DNA from: Demequina aestuarii
GTDB lineage: Bacteria > Actinomycetota > Actinomycetes > Actinomycetales > Demequinaceae
Reading direction: 5' to 3'
DNA: 64,000 nucleotides
NCBI RefSeq assembly: GCF_000975095.1
Contig: NZ_BBRD01000001.1
Span: 114,714-178,713, forward strand
Made by a program: the position numbers and the translations under genes. Of this stretch, positions 53,056 to 62,551 are shown piece by piece (within the stretch, counting starts at the first letter, position 1; each line of letters begins with the position of its first letter). The notes beneath the pieces were generated by a model. The model made no database searches, was not told the DNA's origin, and saw nothing but the letters and a program-made list of their open reading frames with translations.

Positions 53056-53775
53056 ATGGCAGACCTGCTCGTGCTCACCCCGTCTGAGGACGGGTCTGCT
53101 GGCGTCCTGCCTGCACTCGGGCTGTTGTCGCACCGCATTCGCGTGCTCCCGCCGGAACCCTCCGCGATGCTCGACGCCATGGATGCGGACGTGATCATCG
53201 TCGATGGGCGGCACGATCTCGCGGAGGCACGCAACAACTGCCGGCTGGTGCAGGTCACCGGCATCTCGGTGCCGCTGCTGCTCGTGCTGCGTGAGGGCGG
53301 GATGTCGATCGTCAACGCCGACTGGGGTGCCGACGACGTGGTCCTCACGGACGCGTCGCCACCGGAGGTCGAGGCGCGTGTCCGGCTGCTCGTCAGTCGC
53401 GCAGGCCGTGAGGATCCCCTCGATAAGGCGGCCGAGTTCAGCTCCGGTGACCTGATCGTGGATGTGGGCGGGTACACGGCCCGGCTCAAGGGCGTCCCGC
53501 TCGACCTCACCTACAAGGAGTTCGAGCTCTTGAAGTACCTGATGCAGCACCCCGGCCGGGTGTACACCCGTGACCAGCTGCTTCAAGAGGTCTGGGGCTT
53601 CGACTACTACGGCGGAACCCGCACGGTCGACGTCCATGTGCGGCGTCTGCGGGCCAAGCTCGGCCCGGAGCACGAGCACCTCATCGGCACCGTCCGCAAC
53701 GTGGGCTATCGATTCGACCCTCCGCAGCCCAAGCCGCCTGCTCCCGACGCGGAGAACAAGGAACCCGCCCGCTAG
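53056..53775 (+). CDS. glnR: Nitrogen metabolism regulator GlnR
   Basis: A 239-aa atypical OmpR-family regulator of nitrogen assimilation. The opening [22 protein letters not shown] and the conserved D50 in [10 protein letters not shown] match GlnR, whose receiver lacks the other phosphorylation-pocket residues and is not switched by a kinase. The winged helix near 150-225 has [19 protein letters not shown] and [10 protein letters not shown], typical of the family. The ATG was set after GGAGG; a GTG two codons before is less likely. Its stop overlaps nth on the other strand (CTAG). Confidence 0.9.
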   Translation: MADLLVLTPSEDGSAGVLPALGLLSHRIRVLPPEPSAMLDAMDADVIIVDGRHDLAEARNNCRLVQVTGISVPLLLVLREGGMSIVNADWGADDVVLTDASPPEVEARVRLLVSRAGREDPLDKAAEFSSGDLIVDVGGYTARLKGVPLDLTYKEFELLKYLMQHPGRVYTRDQLLQEVWGFDYYGGTRTVDVHVRRLRAKLGPEHEHLIGTVRNVGYRFDPPQPKPPAPDAENKEPAR

Positions 53776-54485
53776 TGCGCCGGGAGCGCCTCGCGCACGG
53801 GGGTTCCCGGGGCCGTGGGGCACAGCGCCGCGATCTCGCAGGCGCCGCACTCGGGCTTTCGCGCCTTGCAGCGTCGCCGTCCATGGAAGATCACCCGGTG
53901 CGACCACAGCGTCCACTCGCTCCGCTCGAGGAGCGCCATCAGGTCGCGCTCCACTGCCACCGGGTCCTCGTTCACCGTGAGGCCCAGCCGCCGGGCGAGC
54001 CGGCCCATGTGCGTGTCGACGGTGATGCCAGGGACGCCGAAGGCGTTGCCGAGCACCACGTTCGCGGTCTTCCGCCCCACGCCCCGCAGGGTGGTGAGGT
54101 CGCTGAGTCGTCCCGGCACCTCGCCGTCGTACCGCTCGACGATGTCTCGGCTGAGTCCCACCAGGGATTCTGCCTTCGCTCGGTAGAAGCCGGTGGGACG
54201 GATCAGCTCCTCGAGCTCGGTGCGGTCCGCCGAGGCGAGGGCTGCCGGGTCGCCATAGCGCGCGAACAGTGCGGGGGTGACCTGGTTCACTCGCACATCG
54301 GTGCATTGTGCGCTCAGCACGGTGGCGACCAGCAGCTGGAACGGCGTCCGGTAGTCGAGCTCGCAGTGCGCGTCGGGGTAGACCTCGGCCAGCGCACGGT
54401 TGATGGTGCGGGCGCGCCTCGTCAGGGCCACCGGAGGCGTGGTCATGCCAGCGCTGGCCACGGTGACAGGGGTGCGAGAGGCCAT
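53772..54485 (-). CDS. nth: Endonuclease III (DNA glycosylase/AP lyase)
   Basis: A 237-aa HhH-GPD DNA repair enzyme removing oxidised pyrimidines. The HhH loop [14 protein letters not shown] carries the Schiff-base lysine K139, and the catalytic D157 lies in VDTHMGRL. The 4Fe-4S cluster ligands are C-x6-C-x2-C-x5-C ([17 protein letters not shown]). It is convergent with glnR and lies just before the crp block, the usual actinobacterial order. Confidence 0.96.
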   Translation of the reverse strand: MASRTPVTVASAGMTTPPVALTRRARTINRALAEVYPDAHCELDYRTPFQLLVATVLSAQCTDVRVNQVTPALFARYGDPAALASADRTELEELIRPTGFYRAKAESLVGLSRDIVERYDGEVPGRLSDLTTLRGVGRKTANVVLGNAFGVPGITVDTHMGRLARRLGLTVNEDPVAVERDLMALLERSEWTLWSHRVIFHGRRRCKARKPECGACEIAALCPTAPGTPVREALPAH

Positions 54486-54585
54486 GCACTCACCCTAGGC
54501 GACGCTCAAGACGCCCATCGCGTACGCCGATAGGTAACGTGTCGGAGCGTCTCAGCGCCGACCCACGAGGTCCTGGGAGGTGCGC

Positions 54586-54999
54586 GTGCCACACGTCGAC
54601 GCAGACCCGCAGGTCGCCCAACTCAGGCATCGGCGCCGCGAGATGCGCCGCGAGCTTGCCCGCGTGCGCTGGTGGCGCAGGCTGGTGCGCGCCCGCATGG
54701 ACCTCTCGGTCGCCCGGCTCGCCGACGTCCACGAGCTCGAGACCTTGGGGTTGGACGAGGCCTGGGAGGCTCTCGCTGCGGATGCGCCGACGCCTCCGGA
54801 GCTGTCCCATGCCATCTGGCCGGACGCCGAGTCTGCGACTCCCAGGAGCGTCGAGGCACTGGCTTCGCTCGATGCCCGGCTACAGTCTTACGAAGAACGT
54901 GTCAGCGAGAACCTGGAGACGGTGACAGCGCAGATGGTGAGAGCACTGGGCGACGCCCGCAGCGTCGACGCGCGTACCCGTGGGGGCGCTCATGGGTGA
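54586..54999 (+). CDS. Helical hypothetical protein, possible RsiG-family relative
   Basis: 137 aa, nearly all helical. The N-terminal half is very basic (LRHRRREMRRELARVRWWRRLVRARMD, core RRLVRARMDL), followed by an acidic loop and a coiled-coil C-terminus (SYEERVSENLETV). This arrangement resembles RsiG, the c-di-GMP-dependent anti-sigma factor of actinobacteria. The RsiG ligand motif E-x3-S-x2-R-x3-Q-x3-D is degenerate: only R31 and D39 are kept, so c-di-GMP binding is doubtful. The GTG start at 54586 follows GGGAGG. It overlaps crp by 8 bp. Confidence 0.6.
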   Translation: MPHVDADPQVAQLRHRRREMRRELARVRWWRRLVRARMDLSVARLADVHELETLGLDEAWEALAADAPTPPELSHAIWPDAESATPRSVEALASLDARLQSYEERVSENLETVTAQMVRALGDARSVDARTRGGAHG

Positions 55000-55684
55000 G
55001 TCCCCCCGCGAGGAGCAGCTGCTGCGCAGCTCGCCGCTGTTCGGCGGCATGGACGGCGCCTCCGCACGCTCGCTCATCACGATGATGAAGCGGCTCGAGC
55101 TCGCCAAGGGCGATGTGATCTTCAATGAGGGGGACGATGGTCACGCGCTCTACGTGATCGTCAAGGGCAAGGTCAAGATGGCGCGCACCGCGCGTGACGG
55201 CCGCGAGAACCTCTTGGGCCTTCTCGGCGTGGGCGACATGCTGGGCGAGCTGTCCGTCTTCGACCCCGGTCCCCGGCTGTCCCGCGCGCACGCCGTCGAG
55301 GAGTCGGTGGTCTATGAGCTTCCCAAAGACGTCCTCGACGTGTGGCTTGACGATCATCTCGAGATGTCTCGCCACCTGATGCGCGCCCTGGCGCAGCGCA
55401 TCCGCCGCATCTCCAACACGATGGCCGACCTGGTGTTCTCCGACGTGCCTGGTCGCGTCGCCAAGGCGATCCTCGACCTGGGCCACCGGTTCGGCCGCAT
55501 GGAGCGCGGACACGTCACGGTGCGCCACGGACTCACGCAGGAGGAGCTCGCGCAGCTGGTGGGCGCCTCGCGAGAGACCGTGAACAAGGCGCTGGCCGAC
55601 TTCGCGTCGCGCGGCTGGATCGACGTGCACATCGGTTCCGTCGAGGTCTTCGAGCCCGAGCGGCTGCGTGCCCGCTCGCGCTGA
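54992..55684 (+). CDS. crp: CRP/FNR-family transcriptional regulator
   Basis: A 230-aa cAMP-receptor-type global regulator. The cyclic-nucleotide-binding barrel includes FDPGPRLSRAHAV and GELSVFD, the pocket region that contacts cAMP in mycobacterial Crp. The C-terminal winged helix has DVPGRVAKAILDLGHRFG, HGLTQEELAQLVGASRETV and NKALADFASRGWI, nearly identical to mycobacterial Crp/GlxR. It should control carbon and stress genes across the chromosome. It overlaps the preceding helical protein gene. Confidence 0.94.
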   Translation: MGESPREEQLLRSSPLFGGMDGASARSLITMMKRLELAKGDVIFNEGDDGHALYVIVKGKVKMARTARDGRENLLGLLGVGDMLGELSVFDPGPRLSRAHAVEESVVYELPKDVLDVWLDDHLEMSRHLMRALAQRIRRISNTMADLVFSDVPGRVAKAILDLGHRFGRMERGHVTVRHGLTQEELAQLVGASRETVNKALADFASRGWIDVHIGSVEVFEPERLRARSR

Positions 55685-55708
55685 GGCCGCTTGACCTGGC
55701 GTTCGTCG

Positions 55709-56182
55709 CTACAGCGCGCGCAGCTCCGCGATGAGCTCGATCTCGACGGGCGCTCCGAGTGGCAGCGCCGCGACGCCCACGGCAGATCTCGCATGGCGGC
55801 CCTGGTCGCCGAAGACCTCCGCGAGGATCGCACTCGCTCCGTTGAGGACCGCGGGCTGACCGGTGAATCCCGGCGCGGAGGCCACGAACCCCGTCATCTT
55901 CACAATGCCCAGGACGGAATCGATGCCGTCCGTCACCGAGGCGACGGCGGCGAGCGCGTTCAGCACTGCGGCGCGGGCGCACTCCACGGCGCGCTCCGGG
56001 CCCACGTCGCCGGCGCGCTGGCCGACGAGCCCCGTCGCGACGAGCGCGCCGTCCACGAGGGGAAGCTGGCCAGACGTATAGACGAGGTCGCCGATGCGGC
56101 GCGCGGGCGTGTAGGTGCCCACCGGCGTCGCCACCGACGGGAGCGTGAGCCCCAGCTCCCTCATGCGCGCCGATGCGGTCAT
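55709..56182 (-). CDS. RidA/YjgF-family protein
   Basis: A 157-aa RidA-like protein that would remove reactive enamine/imine intermediates. The signature RIGDLVYTSGQLPLV and the late APVEIELIAEL region with conserved positions in the substrate pocket are present. It is a Rid-related rather than canonical RidA sequence, since the catalytic Arg of RidA is not obvious in the C-terminal motif. It overlaps the preceding DUF4177 gene (ATGA), so both belong to one transcript. Confidence 0.88.
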   Translation of the reverse strand: MTASARMRELGLTLPSVATPVGTYTPARRIGDLVYTSGQLPLVDGALVATGLVGQRAGDVGPERAVECARAAVLNALAAVASVTDGIDSVLGIVKMTGFVASAPGFTGQPAVLNGASAILAEVFGDQGRHARSAVGVAALPLGAPVEIELIAELRAL

Positions 56183-56331
56183 GGCTTGGGGCGCTTCAGG
56201 TACGCGACGAGGCCGCCCGTGGGACCGGTGACGACCTGCACCAGTTCCCAGCCGTCCTCCCCCCACTGATCCAGGATTTGCTTGGTCACGTGGTCGATCA
56301 GCGGTACGGTCGCGTATTCCCATGCAGTCAT
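56179..56331 (-). CDS. DUF4177 family small protein
   Basis: A 50-residue protein beginning MTAWEYATVPLIDHV, with the WGEDGWELVQVV motif and Gly/Pro-rich loop ending AYLKRPKP that characterise DUF4177. It is too short for most automated gene calls, but its stop overlaps the RidA start (ATGA), and this gene pair is common in actinobacteria. The function is unknown; the fold is expected to be a small beta sandwich-like unit. Confidence 0.85.
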   Translation of the reverse strand: MTAWEYATVPLIDHVTKQILDQWGEDGWELVQVVTGPTGGLVAYLKRPKP

Positions 56332-56428
56332 GTGATGAGACTAACGCGCCCCGCCCGCAACGCTTGGGGCATGTGGAGCGTTGACCATGGGACGTGTGCG
56401 CCTCGCACGCGGGACGTAAGGTTGGTAT

Positions 56429-59104
56429 ATGGGAATCCTTTCTTCGAGTCGAGCGCGCCGTGACGGCCAGGTGACACTGGTGCAGCTGCTTGCCGCGCTC
56501 CTCATGTTCATCGCGTTCTCCGTGATCGGCGGCTTCCTCATCGCCGGCATCGCGCTCCCCGTGGCGACGGTCGCCGGCTCTGCGGCCAACGGGTCGGCTG
56601 AGCTCTTCGAGGATCTCCCTGACGACTTGGCGAACCCGCGCCTGCCCCAGCAGTCCAACATCTACGCCCGCGACGGCGAGACCCTGCTCGCGACGTTCTA
56701 CTCCCAGAACCGCGTCGTGGTGCCTCTCGAAGAGATCTCGCCGTGGATGCAGAAGGCCGTGGTGGCGATCGAGGACAAGCGTTTCTGGGCGCACAACGGC
56801 GTGGATGGCGAGGGCATCGTTGCCGCCGCGTACCGCAACCTCACCACTCCCGAGAATCCTGGCGCCTCGACCCTGACGCAGCAGCTCGTGAAGAACACGC
56901 TGCTGCAGGCGGCGCTGAACGAGGACGATCAGGAGGCGCAGGAACAGGCCCTCGCGGAGGCGACCGAGGTGTCCATGGCGCGCAAGATCCGCGAATGGCG
57001 CCTCGCGCTCGCGTTCGAGGAGAACCTCAACAACCAGCTCGGAACCGACTGCACGGGCGAGAACCCTGCCGTGGATTGCGGAAAGGAAGAGGTGCTCCAG
57101 CAGTACCTCAACATCGCGCAGTTCGGCAGCAACATCTACGGCGTCGAGGCGGCCGCGCAGTACTTCTTCTCCAAGCCTGCGAAAGAGCTCACCGCTATCG
57201 AGGCGGCCACGATCGCCGGCATCACCCAGAACCCGACGAAGCACGACCCCACACGCGTCTTCCAGGGCGACGATGGGCCCGTCGACAACTACGAGAACGC
57301 TGAAGAGCGCCGCGACACCGTGCTGTACGTGATGCGGGAGCAGGGGATGCTCACCGAGGCGGAGTACGACGAGTACGAGGCGATCCCCGTCGAGGAGACG
57401 CTGAACGTCTCGCAGCCCAAGTTCTCCTGCGCTGCGGCCCAGGATGCCCCGTTCTTCTGCGACTACGTGACCAAGATCATCCGTTTCGATGAGGTGTTCA
57501 ACGCCGATGGCCAGTCGGGCTACGACCTGCTCCTCACCGGCGGACTGAACATCGTCACCACTCTCGACGTGAAGAAGCAGCGCATCGCGAACGAGGAGCT
57601 GCGCAACACGCTCCCCCCGGACGACCCGACGGGCTTCGCGATGGCAATGGTCGCTCTCGACCCGGAGACCGGCCAGGTGCTGTCCATGGCGCAGAACCGC
57701 GAGTTCGATCCCGCCGCCGAGGCCGAGAACTCGACGTCCATCAACTACGCCGTCGACCGCAAGATGGGCGGCTCGCGAGGCTTCTCGCCGGGCTCCACCT
57801 TCAAGCCCATCATTCTCGCGGAATGGCTCAACTCTGGACACTCACTGCGCCAGATCGTGCCTGGTTACATCCAGGAGTACGACGACGGTGACTGGGTCGA
57901 CTCCTGCGAAGGCCCCGTCCTGTTCTACGGCAACAAGTGGAAGCCGGGAAACACCGGAAACACGGGGGCGCGGTCGCAGTCAGTACTGCAGGCGACCGCG
58001 AACTCGGTGAACACTGCGTACGTCGCGATGTCGAGCCAGCTCGACCTGTGCGATGTCAGAACGATGGCGCAGAGCCTGGGCTTCGAGCGTGCCGACGGCC
58101 AGCCGTTCGAACTCCGCCCGTCGGTCACGTTGGGAACCCAGAACGGATCCCCGCTGGCCATGGCCGAGGTGATGCAGACGTTTGCGAACGAGGGCATCCA
58201 CTGCGAGCCCATCGCGATCCTGTCCATCACCCAGCCTGACGGCACGGAGGTGCCGGTGCCCCAGGAGGACTGCCGTCAGGCGATCGATGCCGATGTCGCG
58301 AACGGTGTCACCTACGCGCTGCAAGAGGTCATGACCGATGGGTCGGGGCGCACCAACCAGCTGGCCGGACGGCCGTCCGCAGGCAAGACCGGCACGGCCC
58401 AGGACAACACCCACACCTGGTTCGCGGGCTTCACGCCGCAGCTGGTGTCGGTGTTCTGGCTCGGACACCCGGACCGGGACGTCAAGCAGCAGAACATGAC
58501 CATCGGCGACACCTGGGCGCGGTACTTCTACGGCTCGACTCTCGCACTGCCCACGTGGGAGGCGTTCATGGAACGCTCGCTCGAGGGCGCGGAGGTGCTC
58601 GGCTTCCCCGACGTCACCTCGGACATCCTCAACGGCGTGCCAGTACGGGTGCCGGACGTGCGAGGGCGCAGTGAGGACTCGGCGCGATTCATGGCCACCG
58701 ACGCGGGATTCCTGTTCCGGGTCTCCGAGGAGCCGGTGTTCTCCAATGAGTACGAGGCGGGCACCATTGCGGCACAGTCGCCCCAGGCCGGGAGCACGAT
58801 GACGCCGGGCGGCACCCTGACGGTCTATGTCGCCACGGACTCGTATCCGGACTGGTGGTACAACTGGCCGTCCGGGTGGGATCGCAACACGGCTCCCGAC
58901 GACTACTGGGGCTCGAGTTGGCCGCCCGCGGAGTTCGAGTCGAACCCGCCCAACGGTTGGGAGCCGCAGTGCACCGGTGACGACGTCTTCAACGAGGACA
59001 CCAACCAGCCCTGCCCCGGCTTCGACGCGGACGGCAACCCCGTCGGCGGTGGCGGCAACAACGGTGGCGGCAACGGTGGCGGCAACCCCAACGATGACGA
59101 CTGA
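56429..59104 (+). CDS. Class A penicillin-binding protein with one PASTA domain
   Basis: An 891-aa bifunctional peptidoglycan synthase. After an N-terminal transmembrane helix (about 18-42) lies the glycosyltransferase domain with catalytic E115 in AIEDKRFWAHNG and the STLTQQLVKN block. The transpeptidase has S456 (SPGSTFKP), S526-V-N528 and K653-T-G. A single PASTA domain follows at about 740-805 (PDVRGRSEDSARFM), and the last 40 residues are a low-complexity Gly/Asn/Asp tail. It polymerises and cross-links glycan strands at the cell surface. Intact in all catalytic residues. Confidence 0.94.
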   Translation: MGILSSSRARRDGQVTLVQLLAALLMFIAFSVIGGFLIAGIALPVATVAGSAANGSAELFEDLPDDLANPRLPQQSNIYARDGETLLATFYSQNRVVVPLEEISPWMQKAVVAIEDKRFWAHNGVDGEGIVAAAYRNLTTPENPGASTLTQQLVKNTLLQAALNEDDQEAQEQALAEATEVSMARKIREWRLALAFEENLNNQLGTDCTGENPAVDCGKEEVLQQYLNIAQFGSNIYGVEAAAQYFFSKPAKELTAIEAATIAGITQNPTKHDPTRVFQGDDGPVDNYENAEERRDTVLYVMREQGMLTEAEYDEYEAIPVEETLNVSQPKFSCAAAQDAPFFCDYVTKIIRFDEVFNADGQSGYDLLLTGGLNIVTTLDVKKQRIANEELRNTLPPDDPTGFAMAMVALDPETGQVLSMAQNREFDPAAEAENSTSINYAVDRKMGGSRGFSPGSTFKPIILAEWLNSGHSLRQIVPGYIQEYDDGDWVDSCEGPVLFYGNKWKPGNTGNTGARSQSVLQATANSVNTAYVAMSSQLDLCDVRTMAQSLGFERADGQPFELRPSVTLGTQNGSPLAMAEVMQTFANEGIHCEPIAILSITQPDGTEVPVPQEDCRQAIDADVANGVTYALQEVMTDGSGRTNQLAGRPSAGKTGTAQDNTHTWFAGFTPQLVSVFWLGHPDRDVKQQNMTIGDTWARYFYGSTLALPTWEAFMERSLEGAEVLGFPDVTSDILNGVPVRVPDVRGRSEDSARFMATDAGFLFRVSEEPVFSNEYEAGTIAAQSPQAGSTMTPGGTLTVYVATDSYPDWWYNWPSGWDRNTAPDDYWGSSWPPAEFESNPPNGWEPQCTGDDVFNEDTNQPCPGFDADGNPVGGGGNNGGGNGGGNPNDDD

Positions 59105-59112
59105 GTGACGCG

Positions 59113-60024
59113 GTGACGACGTGGGTCAAGGCCGCCGGTGCGGTCGCGTCCGTGGGTGCTGGCGTGCTGGCGTGGAGCCTTCTCGAGGCACGCTCGTACG
59201 CGGTGCGCCAGGTGTCGGCGCCCGTGCTCGAACCGGGGTCTCGTCCGCTTCGCATCCTGCACCTCTCGGACCTGCACCTGACCCCGGGGAGCACGCACCG
59301 GGCGGAGTGGGTGCGCTCGCTGGCGCGGTACCGGCCGGATCTGGTGGTGGACACCGGGGACAACCTGGCCCATCCGGATGCAGTGCCGACGGCCCTCCAC
59401 GCACTCGCGCCGCTGCTGGAGTTCCCCGGTGTCTTCGTACACGGGTCCAACGACTACTTCGCGCCACGGCTCAAGAATCCGCTGACGTACCTGCGGCGCC
59501 CGACGGAGATGGAGGGCGACGCGACGCCGCTCGACACCGCGTCGCTCACCGCCGGCTTCACTGCGGCGGGGTGGCTGAACCTGAACAATGCTCGCGGCGA
59601 GCTCGAGATCGGTGGTCAGCGCATCGCCCTCGTGGGGCTCGACGATCCGCACCTCGGCCGTGACGCGCTGCCCGCAGCGGTGGACGCCGCCGGTGCCGTA
59701 CGCATCGGCGTCACGCACGCTCCCTACGTACGAGCGCTCGAGGCCCTCCGACATGACGGCGCATCCGTGCTGCTGGCGGGCCACACGCACGGCGGGCAGG
59801 TGGCGGTGCCGGGCTACGGGGCTCTCGTCACCAACTGCGACCTCGACACGTCGCGTGCCAGCGGTCTGCACGGCTGGCCGGGGCCGAGGCCCGATGCGCC
59901 CGGGGGCTTGGAGAGTGTGTGGCTGCACGTCTCGGCGGGGGTCGGCACCTCGCCGTTCACGCCGGTGCGGCTCGCGTGCCGACCCGAGGTCACCATGCTC
60001 ACGCTGATGCCGCGCGGGCGCTGA
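59113..60024 (+). CDS. Membrane-anchored metallophosphoesterase
   Basis: A 303-aa calcineurin-like phosphoesterase with an N-terminal membrane helix (about 5-22). The metal ligands are in order: LHLSDLHLTP (D-x-H), VVDTGDNLAH (GDN), HGSNDYF (the G-N-H-D motif, here G-S-N-D), VGVTHAPY and GHTHGGQ. The one change is in the third motif, where H is replaced by N-D order, as seen in YkuE-like proteins. It lies 8 bp after the PBP gene with a GTG start and is probably co-transcribed. The substrate is unknown; a cell-wall precursor or phospholipid is possible. Confidence 0.88.
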   Translation: MTTWVKAAGAVASVGAGVLAWSLLEARSYAVRQVSAPVLEPGSRPLRILHLSDLHLTPGSTHRAEWVRSLARYRPDLVVDTGDNLAHPDAVPTALHALAPLLEFPGVFVHGSNDYFAPRLKNPLTYLRRPTEMEGDATPLDTASLTAGFTAAGWLNLNNARGELEIGGQRIALVGLDDPHLGRDALPAAVDAAGAVRIGVTHAPYVRALEALRHDGASVLLAGHTHGGQVAVPGYGALVTNCDLDTSRASGLHGWPGPRPDAPGGLESVWLHVSAGVGTSPFTPVRLACRPEVTMLTLMPRGR

Positions 60025-60094
60025 GGGGTGGAAGGGCCTGGGGCCAGTTAGGTTCATGACCCGCGCATCAGGTATCCTGACACGGCTGAAAAAC

Positions 60095-60171
<77 letters not shown>

Positions 60172-60180
60172 TTCGCAGTG

Positions 60181-60204
60181 AGGCCCCTCCTTCGGGAGGG
60201 GCCT
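60181..60204 (+). terminator. Strong hairpin terminator after tRNA-Pro
   Basis: The stem AGGCCCCTCC (60181-60190) pairs perfectly with 60195-60204 around a TTCG tetraloop and is followed by TTTCTCTGTTT. This is a classic factor-independent terminator ending the tRNA-Pro transcript. Confidence 0.9.
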
Positions 60205-60216
60205 TTCTCTGTTTCT

Positions 60217-60444
60217 GGGGCCGGATTCGGCATGTCGTTGACGACAGTTGCGGCGCAGGCCCGGCTCGTCGCGGCAGGCGACGCCGTCGCCACGACGGAC
60301 CTGCGCGGGCACGGAGAGAGCGACACGATCTTCACGGCCTACGGAGACGTCTCGACTGCTGGCGAGGTGCCGGCGTTGATCGCCGAGCTGGGCGGGCCGG
60401 CCGTCATCGTAGGCGACTCGCTGTCGGCAGGTGCTGCTGGACAC
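60217..60444 (+). pseudogene. Alpha/beta-hydrolase fragment
   Basis: In one frame the sequence reads AAGDAVATTDLRGHGESD and later IAELGGPAVIVGDSLSAGAA, which is the oxyanion-to-nucleophile-elbow part of an alpha/beta hydrolase (TDLRGHGES and VGDSLSAG). The start before it and everything after the nucleophile elbow are gone; it runs into an unrelated fragment. So only about 80 residues of an original ~270-residue enzyme remain. Confidence 0.6.
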
Positions 60445-60991
60445 GCACATCGACTGGTTGGCCGGTCTGCGCAGAGACGTGGTCCGTCAGTCCACGCGTG
60501 AGATCCGAGAGGTGCTGTCCCGAGCCGCCGTGGGTCGATCCGGCCTCGACGCGATCCGGTCGATGTCTCGCGCCTACCGCGACTGGGCGACCGAACGCCC
60601 CGTTCGCCGCCACGCCGCCACCACAGTCCCGGCGCCGGGCGACGGCTTCGTCCTTGCGCTCTCCCACGGGGGCGAGCGCGGCGCGGATCCCACCACCCCC
60701 GGAGAGGCACTGCAGTGGAGCGCGGCGCTCATCGGCGCGCGGCTCGCGGCTGGCGAGGGCTCCTTCGCGCTCAGCACCCACCCGGACGGCTCCACGTGTT
60801 TCGCGCTCACCGGGACCTTCTCGTGCGCATTCGTGAGGCCGTTCATGTGGCTCATGGCTTACGGGCCGCAAGAGAACGGCTGCGCCGCTGTCGACCGCGC
60901 GAGCAAGCTGCGTGTCGAGGCGCGACATTCAGCGCCCGTCAGGATCCCTGCAGGCCCCACACCCGACACTGAGCGCCCGATAGGGCGCTAA
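60431..60991 (+). pseudogene. TetR-type regulator C-terminal remnant and unassigned tail
   Basis: The first ~65 codons (RDVVRQSTREIREVLSRAA, then GLDAIRSMSRAYRDWATER) match the ligand-binding WHG-type C-terminal domain of TetR regulators, but no DNA-binding HTH precedes it; the previous codons belong to a hydrolase fragment. The following ~110 codons are open and contain a plausible but unrecognised stretch (FALTGTFSCAFVRPFMWL). The whole patch looks like fused debris of at least two genes rather than an active gene. Confidence 0.5.
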
Positions 60992-61022
60992 GGCGGGGAT
61001 GGGGCGTGTGGGGAGTGAGGAG

Positions 61023-62444
61023 TCAGGAGGCAGCGGTGGCCGCGCGGTACTGCTCGCGGATGACGGGGCGGTGGTCGGGCGCGGGAGTCGCGACGGTCCG
61101 CACCTCCCACGCAGGACGCTCGCCCGTGAGTGCCCACGCGGCCTGGACCGCGGCCCCCAGCGCGACGTACTCGGCCGGCTCGGGGATCTCCACGGGAACG
61201 TCGAACACCTGGGCCGCGATGGCCTGGACGGCGGGGTTCTGTGCGGCACCGCCGACCAGCATCAGTCGCTTGGGCTCGAGCCCCTGACGACGCACCGCGT
61301 CGACGCCGTCGGCCAGGGCGCACAGCATGCCTTCGACCGAGGCACGGGCGAGGTTCTCACGGGTTGTGGAGGCCAGCGTGAGACCGGACAGGGTCGCGGT
61401 CGCGTCGGGGAGGTTGGGGGTGCGCTCGCCTTCGAAGTACGGCACCAGCACGGCGCCGCCGGCGCCGGGCTCCGCGGCGAGCGCCAGCGTGCCGAGCTCG
61501 TCGTGATCGACGCCGAGCACCCGGGCGAACGCGTCCAGCACGCGAGCGGCGTTGAGGGTCGCCACGAGCGGCAGATACGCGCCAGAGGCGTCGGCGAAGC
61601 CGGCCACCGAACCCGACTCGTCGCGGGCCGCGACGGGGGTCACGGCGAAGACGGTGCCGGAGGTGCCGATCGACACGACGGCATCGCCCTCGCCCGCGCC
61701 CAGTCCGAGCGCCGCTCCAGCGTTATCTCCTGCGCCCGGGCCCACGACCGCATCGGCCGTCGCGGAGTAGCCCGCGACCCCACGACCCGCGGCATCGCCG
61801 GGACCGAGGACGCGCGGCAGCACTGCGTCGTGGCCGAGTGCAGCGATCAACAGCTCGCGATCGTACTCGCCGGTCGCGGGGCTCCAGTAACCGGTGCCGG
61901 ACGCGTCAGAGCGGTCCGTCGTCAGCTCGTCGAGGACCGGGCCCAAGGGGCTGTCCTCTGCAGGGCCGTAGCCGCGCAGACGCCACGTGAGCCAATCGTG
62001 GGGGAGCGCGACCGCCGCGACCCGGGCGGCGTTCTCGGGCTCCGCGTCGCGCAGCCAGCGCAGCTTGGTCGACGTGAAGGAGGCGACGGGGACCAAGCCG
62101 GTGCGATCCGCCAGGGCGGCGGCGCCGAACTCGGAGATGAGGTCCCTGGCCGCGCCCGCGGAGCGGGTGTCGTTCCACAGCAGTGCATCCCGAACGACGC
62201 GGCCGTCAGCGTCGAGCGCGACCATCCCGTGCTGCTGACCACCCACGGAGAGGGCGGCGACGTCGTCAAGGCCACCGGCATCGTCCAGTGCGGCCCTGAG
62301 TGCCTCCCACCACGCGACGGGCGGCACCTCGGTGCCGTCGGGGTGCGAGGCGCGTCCTGACCGCACCACATCCCCGGAATCGAGGTCGCGGACGACCACC
62401 TTGCAGCTCTGGGTCGAGGAGTCGATACCGGCAACGAGCGTCAT
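61023..62444 (-). CDS. xylB: Xylulokinase
   Basis: A 473-aa FGGY carbohydrate kinase phosphorylating D-xylulose after xylose isomerase. Phosphate-binding motif 1 is [15 protein letters not shown] near the N-terminus, the substrate loop is GQQHGMVAL and LLWNDTRS, and the second domain has GTSGTVFAV and [14 protein letters not shown]. The catalytic Asp (about 225-235 region, [12 protein letters not shown]) is conserved. It follows xylA on the same strand, separated by 107 bp containing a strong hairpin. Confidence 0.95.
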   Translation of the reverse strand: MTLVAGIDSSTQSCKVVVRDLDSGDVVRSGRASHPDGTEVPPVAWWEALRAALDDAGGLDDVAALSVGGQQHGMVALDADGRVVRDALLWNDTRSAGAARDLISEFGAAALADRTGLVPVASFTSTKLRWLRDAEPENAARVAAVALPHDWLTWRLRGYGPAEDSPLGPVLDELTTDRSDASGTGYWSPATGEYDRELLIAALGHDAVLPRVLGPGDAAGRGVAGYSATADAVVGPGAGDNAGAALGLGAGEGDAVVSIGTSGTVFAVTPVAARDESGSVAGFADASGAYLPLVATLNAARVLDAFARVLGVDHDELGTLALAAEPGAGGAVLVPYFEGERTPNLPDATATLSGLTLASTTRENLARASVEGMLCALADGVDAVRRQGLEPKRLMLVGGAAQNPAVQAIAAQVFDVPVEIPEPAEYVALGAAVQAAWALTGERPAWEVRTVATPAPDHRPVIREQYRAATAAS

Positions 62445-62479
62445 CGCGCGTCCTTTCGTCGGGGAGGAGAGAAGACGGA

Positions 62480-62517
62480 GCGCCCGCCCCCGCCGCGCAG
62501 GGCGAGGGGGCGGGCGC
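62480..62517 (-). terminator. 12-bp GC hairpin between xylA and xylB
   Basis: GCGCCCGCCCCC (62480-62491) pairs with GGGGGCGGGCGC (62506-62517) around a 14-nt loop, 35 bases after the xylA stop. Because both genes face the same way, the hairpin probably tunes relative expression (partial termination or mRNA stabilisation) so that more xylose isomerase than xylulokinase is made. Confidence 0.7.
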
Positions 62518-62551
62518 ACCGGTCAATCATGGTGGTCGTCGTACCGTGCGG

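Noticed and set aside
55709..57841. 710-codon minus-strand frame that includes the RidA gene
   Set aside because: Only the last 157 codons are RidA. The rest lies opposite the PBP gene and upstream of the DUF4177 gene, whose stop overlaps the RidA start.
59041..59104. Short GGC/AAC-rich tandem repeat
   Set aside because: It encodes the Gly/Asn-rich C-terminal tail of the PBP and is coding low complexity, not a CRISPR or minisatellite.
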